DNA from: Puccinia triticina
Lineage: Eukaryota; Basidiomycota; Pucciniomycetes; Pucciniales; Pucciniaceae
DNA: 64,000 nt
Direction of reading: 5' to 3'
Assembly (NCBI RefSeq): GCF_026914185.1
Contig: NC_070559.1
Coordinates: forward strand, 7,919,501 to 7,983,500
Shown piece after piece: positions 29,986-42,813 of the stretch. The notes below the pieces were generated by a model. That model was not told the origin of the DNA, did not search any database, and was given only the letters and a program-made list of their open reading frames with translations. Numbering within the stretch: position 1 is the first letter of the stretch; the number at the start of each line of letters is the position of its first letter. The position numbers were made by a program, and so were the translations under genes.

Positions 29986-30170
29986 ATCAAGGATCACTCA
30001 ATCCTGGAAAAAAATGTTGAAGGAGGTGGAATTGGATATTTCTGACCAAGACCAACCTTTATTTCTACACCAGCATCTGTGGGGTTCCCAGATTGCATGG
30101 ATTGCATGGGAATTTCTCCACCCTGCAATTGTTGAGCTTAACAAAGTCTCTCTGGACTCTGGAGGAAGGC

Positions 30171-30267
30171 CCTTCAGGGTCTCTGTCTCACAGAGAGGGT
30201 TGCCTTCAGGGTCTCTGTCTCACAGAGAGGGTTGCCTTCAGGGTCTCTGTCTCACAGAGAGGGTTGC
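30171..30267 (+). repeat. 32-bp tandem repeat, three copies
   Basis: The unit CCTTCAGGGTCTCTGTCTCA plus CAGAGAGGGTTG is repeated three times almost exactly. Each unit holds the palindromic TCTCTGTCTCACAGAGA. Confidence 0.85.
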
Positions 30268-30712
30268 CTCCAATTGGCTTCTGACATGGAAGTTGACGGG
30301 CCTTAGGCCCAGCCAGCACCTAATTTACATTGAATTTTTAATCATTTATACGTAACTCATTCACTGGATTGGGTTATGAGTAGCACAGCCTTGTAGCCTG
30401 TCATCTTGCACATTCATCCTTCACCCATCCATTGGCATCTCATCATAGCGCTGCTGGCCATGTTTCATTTGCATTCCCAGAGACTTCAGGATCTGTAGAT
30501 ATTGACGGCCAAGGAGTGCTCCATTCTAATTTCTTTGCGCAGACCAGAAATGAAAGTCAAGGTTGTGATGCTATTTTGTGTGATTTCTGACTACAAAAAC
30601 ATGATATCTTGTTTATTTGACCCAAATAAAAAATTGTTTTCCAAGCTTGTTGGAAGCCAATGCACCCTAACCCGCTGTCTATAGGGAATCAAGATTTATC
30701 ATTTCACAACAA

Positions 30713-30795
30713 GGCCGCCTGGCCCAATGGTCAAGGCGCCTGCCTACGATCCCGACGTGAGCAGGAGATTCCAGGTTCGAGTCCTGGGGCGGTCG
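30713..30795 (+). tRNA. tRNA-Arg (ACG) with a 10-nt intron
   Basis: The acceptor stem GGCCGCC pairs with GGCGGUC, with one G-U pair, and the discriminator base is G. The D arm is GCC-CAATGGTCAA-GGC. The anticodon stem CCTGC/GCAGG encloses CTACGA, a 10-nt insert (TCCCGACGTG) and A. With U at 33 the anticodon is ACG, and the intron is at the canonical position after base 37. The variable loop is AGATT. The T arm CCAGG-TTCGAGT-CCTGG is perfect. It lies 230 bp upstream of DPM1 on the same strand. A run of five T about 50 bases downstream is the nearest Pol III terminator. Confidence 0.93.
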
Positions 30796-31027
30796 CTTCG
30801 GTACAGTGTGCAGTTGTAGCTGCGCCATTACATCGCGCCCATCATTTTTGTCGCGGAAGTGACCGGCCGCGACCGGCCGCCGCAGTGTTTGTTGCGTCCA
30901 AATGACCCCCGAACTCATCCCCTTTGACGTAATTTTTTTAGGTATTTCGATCAAGCAACTTCATCAGTTCACAAACCAGCGACCACCATCCCGATTTCAC
31001 ATTCTGTCGTTGTAAACGGAAGTCGAT

Positions 31028-32197
<1,170 letters not shown>

Positions 32198-32746
32198 ATT
32201 TCTCACTGTTTTTCTATTTGCCTTCCGCTTAGCCCAAACACATCCCAATCTCTTTCCTCGTCTATTTTTATCTCGTTAAGCTATTGTTGTCAAGATTAAT
32301 TTATACTGAATTCCTTCTTTGGTTGATCATCAAGTTGAGTTCACTTCTCTTCTCGACCTTTTGTGTCTTGTAAGACAGATCATGTTTCACCGCTCACCAA
32401 AATGAGGACACAATGGATGAATGACAGAAAAATTAAAGCCTTACACAAACAAAAACAACACATAGAGAGGTGGAGGAATACCAAGAGTTGATACCAACAA
32501 CTCAATTCATGACTCATGCAAAAGCCTGAATTGATTGCATATATTTTCCAACACCTTTCTTACTACTCCGCGACTGTCGGACGAGCTCCTTTGATAACAA
32601 TGACAGTCACCTCTGGCATACTACTCCAGAAGTAAACACACAGAAAAACATTTACAAAGGGTCGTCGCATAGCTTTAGCTGTTTTTTATTGATAGTATAG
32701 TTTATGCTTTATTTTTCCCCGGGAATACCACTGATTTATAGCAGAG
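32198..32746. other. Convergent 3' intergenic region
   Basis: The 3' ends of DPM1 and the RNPS1-like gene face each other here. No gene or repeat was recognised. Confidence 0.6.
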
Positions 32747-33960
32747 TTATTTACGTGGGCTTCGTGATCTGGAGACACTGGATCTGGTGTAGCTTGAAGA
32801 ACCACTTCTAGAATAAGACCGATTTCTACGAGAGCTTCGAGCTCCATATTGGGGACTGGGCCGTCTAGCGCTACGTCGGGAACCGCGACTGGGGCTTCGA
32901 CTGAGCGATCGTTTCCGACGGTAAGGTGGAGTTCGTGATCGATTTGACCGACCAGCTGGCCGACTATCGCCAAAGCCTCGCCGAGGAGGGCTACGACTTC
33001 TGCCTCCAAACGTGCGACGCGGAGGACTTGGATTGCGACGGGGTACGTTGGGACCGCGAGGCGCAGCGTAACGATTCCCGTTACCCGAGGAAGCTCGATA
33101 AGTATTGCTACCACGACGCAGAGCAGCCGGGCCCCGTGGAGGAGAAGGGGGTCGATAAATCTGAACAGATATGAGGGAGCCGTCCAGTTGGCCTCGATTC
33201 ATGTGAGTGACAGCCTTCTGCGCAGCCTTATCAGTGTCAAATGTCACGATAGCAGTTCCACGATGGGATCCAACTGGTTTATCAATGTCCGTCGTATGGG
33301 ATGATAGCTTGGTCAGTCTCACTCCGATAAGCAACTGAAAAGAAAAACACATTGAATACTGACTTCGCCTGACAATTGGTAAGTCGACCTCTCTGATGCT
33401 ACCATAAGCCTTGAAGATTTCTCGAATATGTTCTGCGTTGACGTTCTTGGTAAGTTTGGATATTTCGACGACCTTCGATCCACTGCCCCCTCGCCCAACC
33501 GACTTGCGAGAGTTACTCCTTGAAGAGTAGGAAGAATATGATGCGGAGCGCGAACGAGAGCGAGAGCGAGAGCCTGGGCCAGAATAGGATCTTCCACGTT
33601 TCGGGCGGGGAGATCGAGATCTGGAGTTGGAGTATGAGCGTGATCTGGACCGGCTGTCTGAGCTGGATCGAGATAGACTCATGGAGCGCGAATCCGAACG
33701 TCGAGCTTTAGGACTAGCGCCACGACTGCTCCTTCTGGATCCAGATGCAGACCTGAGCCACACATATAAGCAGAACAAAACTCAAAAACTTCAACGGGAC
33801 GATACATTATCGAGAAGGGGCCGTGTTTGAAGACTGACCTTGATCGGGGGCTAGCTTTAGATTTCTTGAGACCATTTGGGGCATCCCGTTCGGAATTGGG
33901 TGCGGGATTATCGGTCCTCAGAGGTTTAGGCGAAGCCGATCGGCCACGAGGTGAAGCCAT
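32747..33960 (-). CDS. RNPS1-like SR-rich RNA-binding protein
   Basis: RNPS1 is a splicing activator that joins the exon junction complex and the ASAP/PSAP complexes (animal and plant knowledge). Predicted exons are 33960-33839, 33752-33364 and 33273-32747, giving 345 residues with all phases closing. An RS-rich N-terminus (SRSRSRSYSNSRSRSPRPKR) precedes a single RRM. RNP2-like VVEISKLTKNV is followed by HIREIFKAYGSIREVDLPI, then after splicing GSHRGTAIVTFDTDKAAQKA and GQLDGSLISVQIY. These parts align with the RNPS1 RRM (IGRLTRNV, IMEIFSTYGKIK, EAEKALKHMDGGQIDG). The tail is again Arg/Ser/Pro-rich. Removing 33274-33363 as one 90-base intron best restores the RRM; keeping part of it would insert a stretch foreign to the family. 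Confidence 0.82.
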
Positions 33961-34905
33961 GAGGGGGATGTGGAAGTTCGATGAGTTGGGACGAGAAGCC
34001 CTGGCGCAAAGTGGCTCGGCACAGCGGGAAGGGGGGCAAGGCGGCCTGCGGGGGGCCTGGAAACCCTGGAGCCCCGCCGTCCTGGTTCTGGAGTGTGAGC
34101 ACTGGGCCAGCTGCACCCGGCCAATCCCCAACGCATTTGAAGTTTCACTTCCTGGGCAAGTCAGGGCAAGTCCCTCTGTCACTGAGACTGAATAACCTAC
34201 TTGAGTCTGATGATGGAAGCTCCACCAGTTCTCCAATGTATTTATAAGTCAAAATAGGTCTACTCCTATTTCTGATTGGAAGCACCCAGGGCCACTAGCA
34301 CCTGCATGTAAAACTTTCAGCACAAAGCAGGAAAGCTATGAAAAATTCTCCCATGTTTTGTATGCCTCGCTGAAAGTTTCTACGCATAAATAGGCTTTAT
34401 ATAATTAGGTTCCTTTTGAAGTGGAATTTTTCCTAGAAGAAATACAAGACAAGCCCTCTGAGAATTTGAATCACGTTTTCGACAGAAAGCCATGAAGGGA
34501 TATGGGGAAGATTTGCAGAAGCCTAAGGCCCTGTTTGGCAGCGTGATTATTACACAATAAATAATCTTGCCATGTCCCCCTACATTGTGTGAGACACTAC
34601 TTTTCTGCCTGATCTTTTGGAAGTAAACTGCCAAGCCTTATGAGGGTTTACTTTCAAAAGATTATCCTAAAAAGACATGTCTTACCATATGTAATGTAGC
34701 ATGTTCCCTATTATTACGCTGTGTCATATGACGCTGCCAAACAGGGCCTAAGTTTGGGGAAAAACAAGTAAAAAGAGGATTGAGTTGATTGACTCATGAA
34801 ATGAATGCCAGGATCCCTTTTCACAAAGATTTCTGGGTATCTTCAATGGTCTTGGGTTCAGGGCTAAGACTCCTCTTTTGGAAGCTTGCAAAAGCTGTAC
34901 ATATT
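33961..34905. other. Intergenic region 5' of the RNPS1-like gene
   Basis: Contains a MITE at 34527-34748. No other feature is supported. Confidence 0.55.
34527..34748. mobile_element. 222-bp PIF/Harbinger-like MITE with TAA target duplication
   Basis: The ends GGCCCTGTTTGGCAGCGTG and CGCTGCCAAACAGGGCC are inverted repeats. TAA occurs directly on both sides (34524-34526 and 34749-34751). A 3-bp TAA/TTA duplication with G-rich TTTGG ends fits Tourist/Harbinger-type elements. There is no coding capacity. Confidence 0.8.
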
Positions 34906-34911
34906 AGTTGA

Positions 34912-35830
34912 TCAGGGAGAAGCCATCGAGGCTCTATGCAGAGACTCGTGATATGGCGGAAGTAGGGTCAGTCCTTCCGGGGGCTGTCCAACAGTCTCCT
35001 CCCGGCTCTTGGAACTTGCTTGTAGCGCATTGATGACCCAAAGAAGGGCAGAAACAAGCCATGACCTGCGAAAAAAATCAGGAAATTTCAGTAAATTATC
35101 GGCTTGAGCCGGAATCCAACTTGATATGATATAATCAAATCTATGTAGATCCCGCGTACATTCATTAGCCTGCCTCGGTGAGTCGTATGAATAATAAATT
35201 CTGGATACCATTGAGGAAAAGGACTTGAATAAGAAACCCAATTCAAGTTTCAAGAACCAATCTCCTAATAAGGGAGTTAAGTCGAAGAAAGGCATATATT
35301 CTCTAGCGCGGCTCGCTCTTACAACCGCCTGCACGCACAATTCATATGCATGTATTTATGCCAATTCCTTCTATAATTCCAGGTCTTGAAGCCCTGGTTC
35401 TGTAGTTCAGACACCACAAGAGAATCGGAAGTGGCAGGTAAAAGAAGCCGCCTATCAACAGAGAGCATCGAATGATTGAGATTCACATCTTACTAACCGT
35501 GGGGTGTCTCTCTTGATATTCTTCCTGGCGTGAGCAGCATACAAGGTTTTGAGCCAACTCCTTAAACGCTTTCGTCTTACGCGAGAAGCAAGAACAAAAC
35601 GACTCGAAAGGATCGACCAGGGGGCGCGGAAAAGCTCAGCCCCCCCCTCCCAGAGAGATGTGCGGCTTCGCCGTCAGCGCCTTCCTGCTGATACACAGCG
35701 AGCCTTCCACCAGGGCGGATTTGAAGTTGGCGCACAAAGGGCCCAAGAAGAATTGTGCCTAGTGCATACACTTGATGTTGATTATATGGACCAAGCTACT
35801 TAATGTGGACTGTTGAGTCGGCTGAACGAT
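34912..35830 (-). CDS. Possible multi-exon gene, perhaps PEX11-family; structure unresolved
   Basis: The last exon probably starts at 35065 after TTTTTTTCGCAG and reads SWLVSALLWVINALQASSKS, then a polar tail to a stop at 34912. Upstream in the same frame come LFKSFSSMVSRIYYSYDS and other helical-looking stretches. The order 'LxxxLYYP-like, then RRxWxxxxLLW' recalls PEX11-gamma-type peroxisomal membrane proteins, but similarity is short. I could not build a phase-consistent model. Bases 35577-35830 on the same strand are open and might hold a 5' exon. Confidence 0.25.
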
Positions 35831-37575
35831 GTGCATTCCCCTTTGCTTCTATGTGTGTGAATTTGATTGTGTTTTACGACATGCAAAATGTATGTGAACC
35901 TGTTTTTTTCTGGTACGCTGCCTTGTTGCGCTTCTCCAGTCTTACTGTCAGTGTCAGGAGATGTTTAGTGCTTCTTCACAGCAGAGTCATCGCTCATGAA
36001 TGATTAACCATGCGAGACTTCATCCTGATGAGACGGTTGTGCGGAATGCAACATTTGGTTTAGATCACAGCAAACAAAAACAAATCTACTGGAGATATCT
36101 TACACACATTTGCCCTGGGGGTTATACATGCACCGGGTCAAAATGGCCGGTCACATGTGTTGAGATCAATTACTGACTGTTCGAGTCGCTTAGGGGTTGG
36201 AACCAAGCGTTAATCAACAAAGCGAAAAAAGTGTTATGTATGTACTGTTGTTGACCTAGCCGCATAAAGAGCTCCTCGATTGATTTTAAATCGTGATGGG
36301 CAGGTGCCTTTGTGTGCTTACACAGTGTCAAAGAATCGGGACCCCGACAAACAAAGAAAGCAACTTACAAAGAGACTCAAGCGGGAAGTTCTGAGATAAT
36401 CTGCTGGGCGCAACTATATTTTCTCTGTCAGGTTGGGCGCTGGTTCATTGGGCGATGTGGGGTGACTATTGAGCAGATCCATAGCTTGCACAACAAAAGC
36501 ACTTGAAGGAATCACTGCGAAATTATGAGAACATGCTTCAAGTTTCTGTTTCCAAAAAAGTTAAATTTTTGCTGTCGACTATTTGCGAGCCTCTACCCAC
36601 CCCTTACATTATACGCCCGGATGTGTGGAAGAACTTGCATGGTTATATATTTATGACTCGATTTTGGAGGGTGGCCAAATACTCTCTAGCAGTGAGTGTA
36701 ATTATCTGTTCGCCGTTCCAAGGGGCACCGCATATGAGAAAGCTCTTTCGTGGCCCAAAATATATGGAACCAGGAACAAGCTGTGTGTACATACATAAGA
36801 TGGTAGGGTTATCTATGCTCCATTCTTCTGCATCGTGATCACTGTGCAGGCCATGGAAAGATGAATAAGATTCCTGAAGGGCGGAAAATTGTACTCAGTT
36901 ATACGGGGGCGCAGAGAAAGTCAGCCCTTCCCTTACACGCGCGTAAATAGCACCTCGAAGAAGTGTTTATCCGAGGTGATGCGCTTTTCCATCCTTCATT
37001 TCAAACTCCCCGGGGCGACTTTTCCGATCGACTGAATCGAGGGCTCATGTTGCATGGTGCGTGCGGTGTTTGCTTTGCCTGTACAGGCAGCTGAAGACAA
37101 CCTGGGCTGGTTGTTGATCGCCACGCCATTCGTGTGCGATTATCGATCATCTGTGGGGTTGCTTCCGGCCAACTCCCAGCAGCCGGTAGCTTGGATCATG
37201 TGTGAAGGTTTCTCGGACTGTTAATATATTTTGCAAGTTGGATTTCAATACAATGTTAACCTACATGCCTCGTCCTGCTGGGGATGTCGGAAGGCACTCC
37301 TTTGCCCGCGCCGAGTTGCGCGTTTTGCATTTCGATCAAGTTGTTGAATCTTGATACGACACTAGTTTGTTCATGTTTTGATCAGCTGGGGACTAGCACA
37401 GAACAGGGGCAATACTCAGGCTGATTGGGCTATCTTGGTGTCGATTGCCTTGCAGGTCTGGCGTGGATATAAGATATGGCCCAATCGTGACCTCTTATCC
37501 CCCAAAGTCTCAGAATCAAAATTTTCTCTTGGCTTCTCTAACTGCAGTGTAATCACCTCACCACAGCCCTTAGCC
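35831..37575. other. Intergenic region
   Basis: No convincing gene, RNA or repeat was recognised. Short open frames at 36.3-36.8 kb have random-looking composition. Confidence 0.55.
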
Positions 37576-38558
37576 ATGAGTCTTAAACCACTTCACTACG
37601 ATACTTTTCAAGCTCTCGAGTCAGACTGCTCCCTCCCCCTGGCGGCTTCTTTAGAATGTCTGATCCGCTCCATCTCTTGCACTCTAATCAACATGCGCAC
37701 AGTGATCAATTCTCAGCAATATTCGCCTACGCCTGGAACTACTGAGCTTTGTAATCAAGACGTAGATAGACACCCGATTTCACCCGGTGATGCAATATCT
37801 GAGACCATTCGAAGATTTTCAAGTATTCTTGGACAAATGGATGAGGCGATACTCAATCGAATGCTTTTACTCGAAGCTAACGAATACCATACCGACTTGG
37901 CCACAATTGCTTCTCCAGCGGGAACTAAGAGGTTGGTGTCGTATATTTTCCCTATCGTTTTGGCAGGGATCAAGGCTCATAGCTTCTCATAAAACATAGG
38001 AACATGCGGCGAACTGCCCAAGCCCGAAAACTTACGCTTCAACTTTCAAGAAATCTTAGGCGAGTCGGCTCTCAGCTTGTTTCATTCGTCTATTGGACGG
38101 ACAACTTCCTTCTAGCCAGCATGGCGGATTCCACTCGCGATGACGTATCAAATGATGGTTCCTCGAAATCAAATCATGTTCAGCACGAGCAAACATTCGA
38201 TGCTCTCATTGATGGTTGCGTAGACGTCGCGCAGGCCGCCTGGTCGATAAGAGCCCAGCTTGCTCAAGCCCACGCGATGCTCAGTGTACCATCAAGCCTC
38301 ACGCAAAACCACAGTAGGCGTCGCTCTTCGCCACCGTGCCGCCCCCGCAAATCAACTGCCGCGCTAAGGTCAAAACCGAAACTACAATACGAAGTGGGGG
38401 ATTCTTTGGGAAGGCGTTTACGGCATCGGTCAGTTCGAAAGTTTCTACCAAGGAAGGCGACCGGCGTCAATCACTCCATCTCCCGATTGGCAGCACTCCT
38501 TCAACCTAACAATAGTCTCAAGGCCATCCAAATAGCTAGATATTTCCTTCAAAAGTGA
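37576..38558 (+). CDS. Unrecognised two-exon protein
   Basis: Exons 37576-37931 and 38000-38558 join in phase with GT-AG ends, giving 304 residues. The N-terminal half looks helical (MSLKPLHYDTFQALESDCSL, SLECLIRSISCTLINMR, ISETIRRFSSILGQMDEAIL). The junction leads into RNMRRTAQARKLTLQLSRNL. A disordered Ser/Arg-rich stretch follows (RRRSSPPCRPRKS), then a basic C-terminus. No signal peptide, membrane segment or known domain is recognised. The ATG at 37576 is the first in a context giving the helical segment; the frame is open further upstream. Confidence 0.5.
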
Positions 38559-39549
38559 CATTAAATTAGTTTCCCTGTCCCGCAAAACTGTATCGAGTGT
38601 ATAAGCGTCTTTAGTCTCCACTTTCATCATAGCTTCCAATGGATTTTCTTGTCAAAAAATAACAAATGACCTGCGTAATACTCTCAAGTTTATCTCCCAA
38701 TGAGCGCTGAGGAAGTGTAAACAAGTATACTTTGTTTTCAAGTTGTGAATTTTTGATCCTAAGCTTTGCTTCGAGTGAATATATATCACATATTAATGAG
38801 CTCTAAAATCAGAAATACACCCAGCTCACTATATAGTGATGAATTCAAAAAAGGAAAAAGTAAATCATAAGTTCATTATCATAATTTTGTAACTTTTTCA
38901 GATTCGTCAAGAACGTCGAAATCTTGATGCGTGGTTTGTGATCCCACTTGAATTTGGCTCTAACTTAACAAACAATACCTATCCGAGGCTCCGGGGTGGA
39001 TTTTGGCTGTCCCGAGACCTTCCTAGTGCTATCCGCGGTTATTATTGGATGACATTGAGTCAAACTTAAGGGTTGATTGACCGCAGGCACAAAATTCCGT
39101 CAAACCTGCTCTTCACGAGAGCAGCGGTCCGGGTCGTTTGACCCCTCACAATGGTGCCAACCCCTCACCACACCCTGAAGCCAAAAACTGGCTTGCTCGA
39201 GCATACTAACTGGCACACCACCCTAATCATCCATTTTTTCTTTATTCACTCTCATCCAGGCAACTCACAGGGCACTCTGACCCATTTCAGACCATAGAAT
39301 CCACGTTCGCCAAGGCTTTTCATTATATTTTCATTGCATTTTCAATGTGTTTTTAGGCTTCATTTTTTCCTTTTCTGGTTTTTTTAGTACACAGCAATAT
39401 GGCATTCATGATAGGTGAAAACATAACAAGAAAAAAACTTGGTGTATAAATAGAGGATGCTCATGGTAAGAAATGTCCAAGTCCGGCTTCTTCAAGATTG
39501 TTTTATCTGGGCTTGAGTGATTATTGATGACATCTGCTCTGGACCACTA

Positions 39550-40085
39550 ATCTTCAGCGCTCCACAAGGTGCCTGATCTCAGCATAATAATCTGATTGTA
39601 GTGAAGCTCCGCACTCCACAAGCACAAAGTTCACAATATCAAGTAAGAATAAGGGACATGTAAAACTCTTCTAATACTATGTACTGTCAATAAGTGTAAG
39701 TAAAACAATGAGTAGTAAGTAATTTCTTAGAAAGAAAAAAGAAGAGAAACTGTGAACCCTTCTCCCCCCTCCCCTCCACGCTTGTCTGCTTCCGTTCCCA
39801 CCTGAATCCGCACTACTCCGCCATCTCTGCCCAACTTTTGCATGCTACACTCTCAGACTTGGCTTCTCTCCAATGCTTGACCTCCCACGTCCTCTGTCTA
39901 GCCCCCAAAGGCCAGTCTCTCACCAGCTCCACTGGATGGTGGAACCCGCTTCAGCTGCCCTGGCTCACCTGCTGCCACACTGCTGCCATCCAGTCCACAC
40001 ATCTGATTCACTGCAGTCCAGCTCTCACCCTCCGCTCTGGTCTGCATTTGTTATATTATGAATCTGGCAACTCAGGCTTTGTAGC

Positions 40086-40117
<32 letters not shown>

Positions 40118-40335
40118 AAACCAGGTTTGAGTACTTCCTGGTGGAGCCATTTCTTTTCTGACAGCATTCTGCAAGATGACCTGATCTTTGCTTTGCCGCG
40201 TGTTCAGCTTTCCACATGCTTTTAGTTTTTCTTTCTGACATCACCCTCTGTGCTTATGTAACCAAAAGCACAATGAGCTCAGCCGTGTGTGCATTTCCAC
40301 CCGCGCTAGTGTCAAATGGAAATTCCATAACACTT
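39550..40335 (+). repeat. LTR-like dispersed repeat R1, copy 3
   Basis: CTTCAGCGCTCCACAAGG, GAAGCTCCGCACTCCACAAG and TCTGTGCTTATGTAACC align with the 43.8-44.6 kb copy in the same orientation. A tRNA-like segment at about 40066-40195 appears to be inserted in it. Confidence 0.5.
40075..40149 (+). other. tRNA-like / SINE-like segment
   Basis: GGCTTTG can pair loosely with TGGAGCC. TAGCTTAGTGGTAAAGC is a good D-arm/A box, and CCAGG-TTTGAGTACT-TCCTGG resembles a T arm with an enlarged loop. It is probably a SINE head, not a working tRNA. Confidence 0.35.
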
Positions 40336-41452
40336 GCCCAATATGAGTCACCAAATTGGTTGAGATGGAGCAGAACTGATGAGCATCTACCTACATGTCT
40401 GTTGGATTTGAGCTGGGTTCCTCCATCATTTCCTGCACCTCAATCTCAGTCTCTAGAGGGTTGGGCATTTGCATCATTTTGGTAGGGAAATCCCAAAACA
40501 TGATGTTGCAGCTTGCCGGGGAATATGTGTCACATCACATAAGCCATACACTGTGGTGAGTGGCTTCAAGGTCAGCTATAAGCAGTTAGAAGAGGCGAGA
40601 TAGCAATGCTTGGCAACTTAACATTGAAGCCAAGTGAACTTCACTTGAACTTGAGTGTTTTCAGATTGACAGTAATCTGACAGTGTGGGGGGCAATTTGC
40701 CAATGGCTTCCACCCCACGTTGTAGGGACTCTTGTGGGACACTAAATGTTTATTTGGTGAAAATATCCTCCAAGGGGGAAATAAATTGCTAATAGGTTGA
40801 AAGGCTATTACAACTTACAGGTGGTTTGAAAGACCTGCCCCTCTAATGGTACTATGCAAATAACTAAGAGTCTTGTAATCAATATTTATAAAGATGTGGC
40901 TGATTCCAAGATAGATCTTACTTTTGTATAGTAATCTATATCAAACCTAGATACCTCAAATCACTAATCTTGCAGATCTGTTACAACTTCTGATGATGGG
41001 GAATAATATAATCCAGTGGGATTAATTATGTAAGATACCATTGTTGTTGACTTTGGGTTGTTGATGAGAAGGTTGGTAATGATCTCTTCCTTAAACAATC
41101 TCTTGATAAGGCACTTTAATCAATACTAGAGCTCCTGGTTGCTACTACTACTACTTACTTGTTACAATTGTTGTTGATGAAGTTGGTAATAATCTCTTCC
41201 TTAACAATCTCTTGATAAGGCACTTTAATTACTACTAGAGCTCCTGACTACTACTAATTCAAACTTGACACTACCACTACTACTACCACTACCACTAAAC
41301 TACCACTGTAACTAAACTAACCACTGTGACCAAACCTTCCTAGGCTGATGGTTAAAAGATCTGATGAGGGGGGGGAAAGAGGCCTCCTTATATATTGAAG
41401 GGTGAGGGAATTTAGCTCCAGGGGAACTCCTTGTGAGGGCCATTTTCTGCAG

Positions 41453-41598
41453 GGGATATCAGTTGCACAGCAAGATATGCATGTGTTGCACTGCCTGCCA
41501 AACAATGAGGTAATGGATTCTGCAGGAGGGGATATCAGTTGCACAGCAATATATGCATGTGTTGCACTGCCTGCCAAGCAATGATGTAATTGACTCTG
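41453..41598 (+). repeat. Tandem duplication, about 72-bp unit
   Basis: GGGGATATCAGTTGCACAGC through GCACTGCCTGCCAA occurs twice in succession with few changes. Confidence 0.75.
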
Positions 41599-41927
41599 CA
41601 GGAAAACTCCTTGAACACCTTATCTGCCTGCATATGCTGCACTGCATGATATCTTGTGTTGCTAGGTGACCCAAACAACCTTCCGTAACCTACCATATGC
41701 CTTCATGTCCAGCTGTTGCCTTCTTCCATCCAGAATATTGGGGGTCAAAGCCTCTCCTCCCACCTTGCTTCTTCTTTACTTCTTCCTCCCCACCTAATTA
41801 ATACTTCCATCCATATCCCATCATACTGAATCCTAGACCCTTATAAAGTAATATACCACCCTTATAAAGATAATATACCCTTATACAAGTAATATACCCT
41901 TATAACACTGCCTTACTTGATTCACCA

Positions 41928-42070
41928 CACCATCCTCCCTTCCATTCCCGGTTGATACATGTGCTCCCAATACCTTCCACCTCTTCTATTGATACACCAC
42001 ACCATCCTCCCTTCCATTCCTGGTTGAGACATGTGCTCCCAATACCTTCCACCTCTTCTATTGATAACAT
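41928..42070 (+). repeat. Tandem duplication, about 70-bp unit
   Basis: CACCACACCATCCTCCCTTC through CCTTCCACCTCTTCTATTGA occurs twice in direct order. Confidence 0.75.
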
Positions 42071-42673
42071 CCTTCCACCTCCCTGCCATCCTACCTAGTC
42101 ATGGTCCTCCATTCCATCCCTGATCATGCCATCCATCCAACATAATCCTAGTCTGCCGTTCCATCCGTGATAACACCATCCATCATCCATCCGTCTGTAA
42201 TGACTCCATCCCTCCCATGTACACATACACTGCTTGTATTTTATATAACTTCCTCCTCTTATAATGCATGATAGCTGTATCTATTCTGTCCCAATACCTC
42301 TGCAATGTGCTTTTGGCATTGTCACACCAATGGAGCACCACCACGTCAATCTGATGTGCAAAAACTTAAAACATGCAACTGCGGTGTGGGCTAGCTCCAC
42401 TCAGTCAAAACCTATTAGCATTATACTTATTTCATAATCATAATTACATTCTTTATATAGTGATGGTGCATAGTATAAACTTTGATTCAAGTAAATAGCT
42501 TTAGGGTAGTTTATGTAGTTGTGTACCATTCCACTGTTTTTTTTGTTGTATGGCATTTTACACCAAAACATAGGGAGGAAAAATGTAGGCTAGCTGAACA
42601 TGCATGCTATGTCAGATGACTGTCTAACTCTGAAAGGGAAAATAAAACATATTGGGCCAATTTAGGAAGTTAC

Positions 42674-42813
42674 TGGATGACTTCCCGTTGAGATCTGCGG
42701 GCCTCCCAGAAGTGATCTAGATCCCAAAAGGCTAGATTTGCTTGCAAAAAGCTAGACTTTTTGGTTCTAAACCAACATCTGAGGGGATCCCAGATTGCAT
42801 GGGAAGTCCTCCA
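42674..42813. mobile_element. 140-bp MITE with TGGAKGACTTCCC termini
   Basis: The left end is TGGATGACTTCCCG and the right end GGGAAGTCCTCCA. The uninterrupted counterpart of the split copy at 27.7/30.1 kb. Confidence 0.6.

Larger units (their letters stand above)
27666..30122. mobile_element. TGGAKGACTTCC MITE interrupted by a 2.3-kb insertion
   Basis: Bases 27666-27765 match the left part of the 42674-42813 MITE (GATGACTTCC, CTCCCAGAAGTGATCTAGA, CTAGACTTTTTGG). Bases 30067-30122 match its right part (GCATCTGTGGGG, CCCAGATTGCATGG). The inserted segment begins CTGGTGTGG and ends TACACCAG. Its left end has a relative at about 46250-46420. Confidence 0.5.
27028..30712. other. Repeat-rich intergenic region
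   Basis: No gene is supported. It holds a MITE split by a 2.3-kb insertion, an AT-rich MITE, a palindromic repeat cluster, a TIR element with GTGGGCCGCTACA ends, an R1 copy and a 32-bp tandem repeat, listed separately. The stretch 27.1-27.6 kb has no recognised content. Confidence 0.55.

Noticed and set aside
33679..34236. 185-residue minus-strand frame starting upstream of the RNPS1-like gene
   Set aside because: Only its middle (from the ATG at 33960 to the donor at 33838) is coding, as exon 1 of the RNPS1-like gene. The rest is untranslated or intronic.
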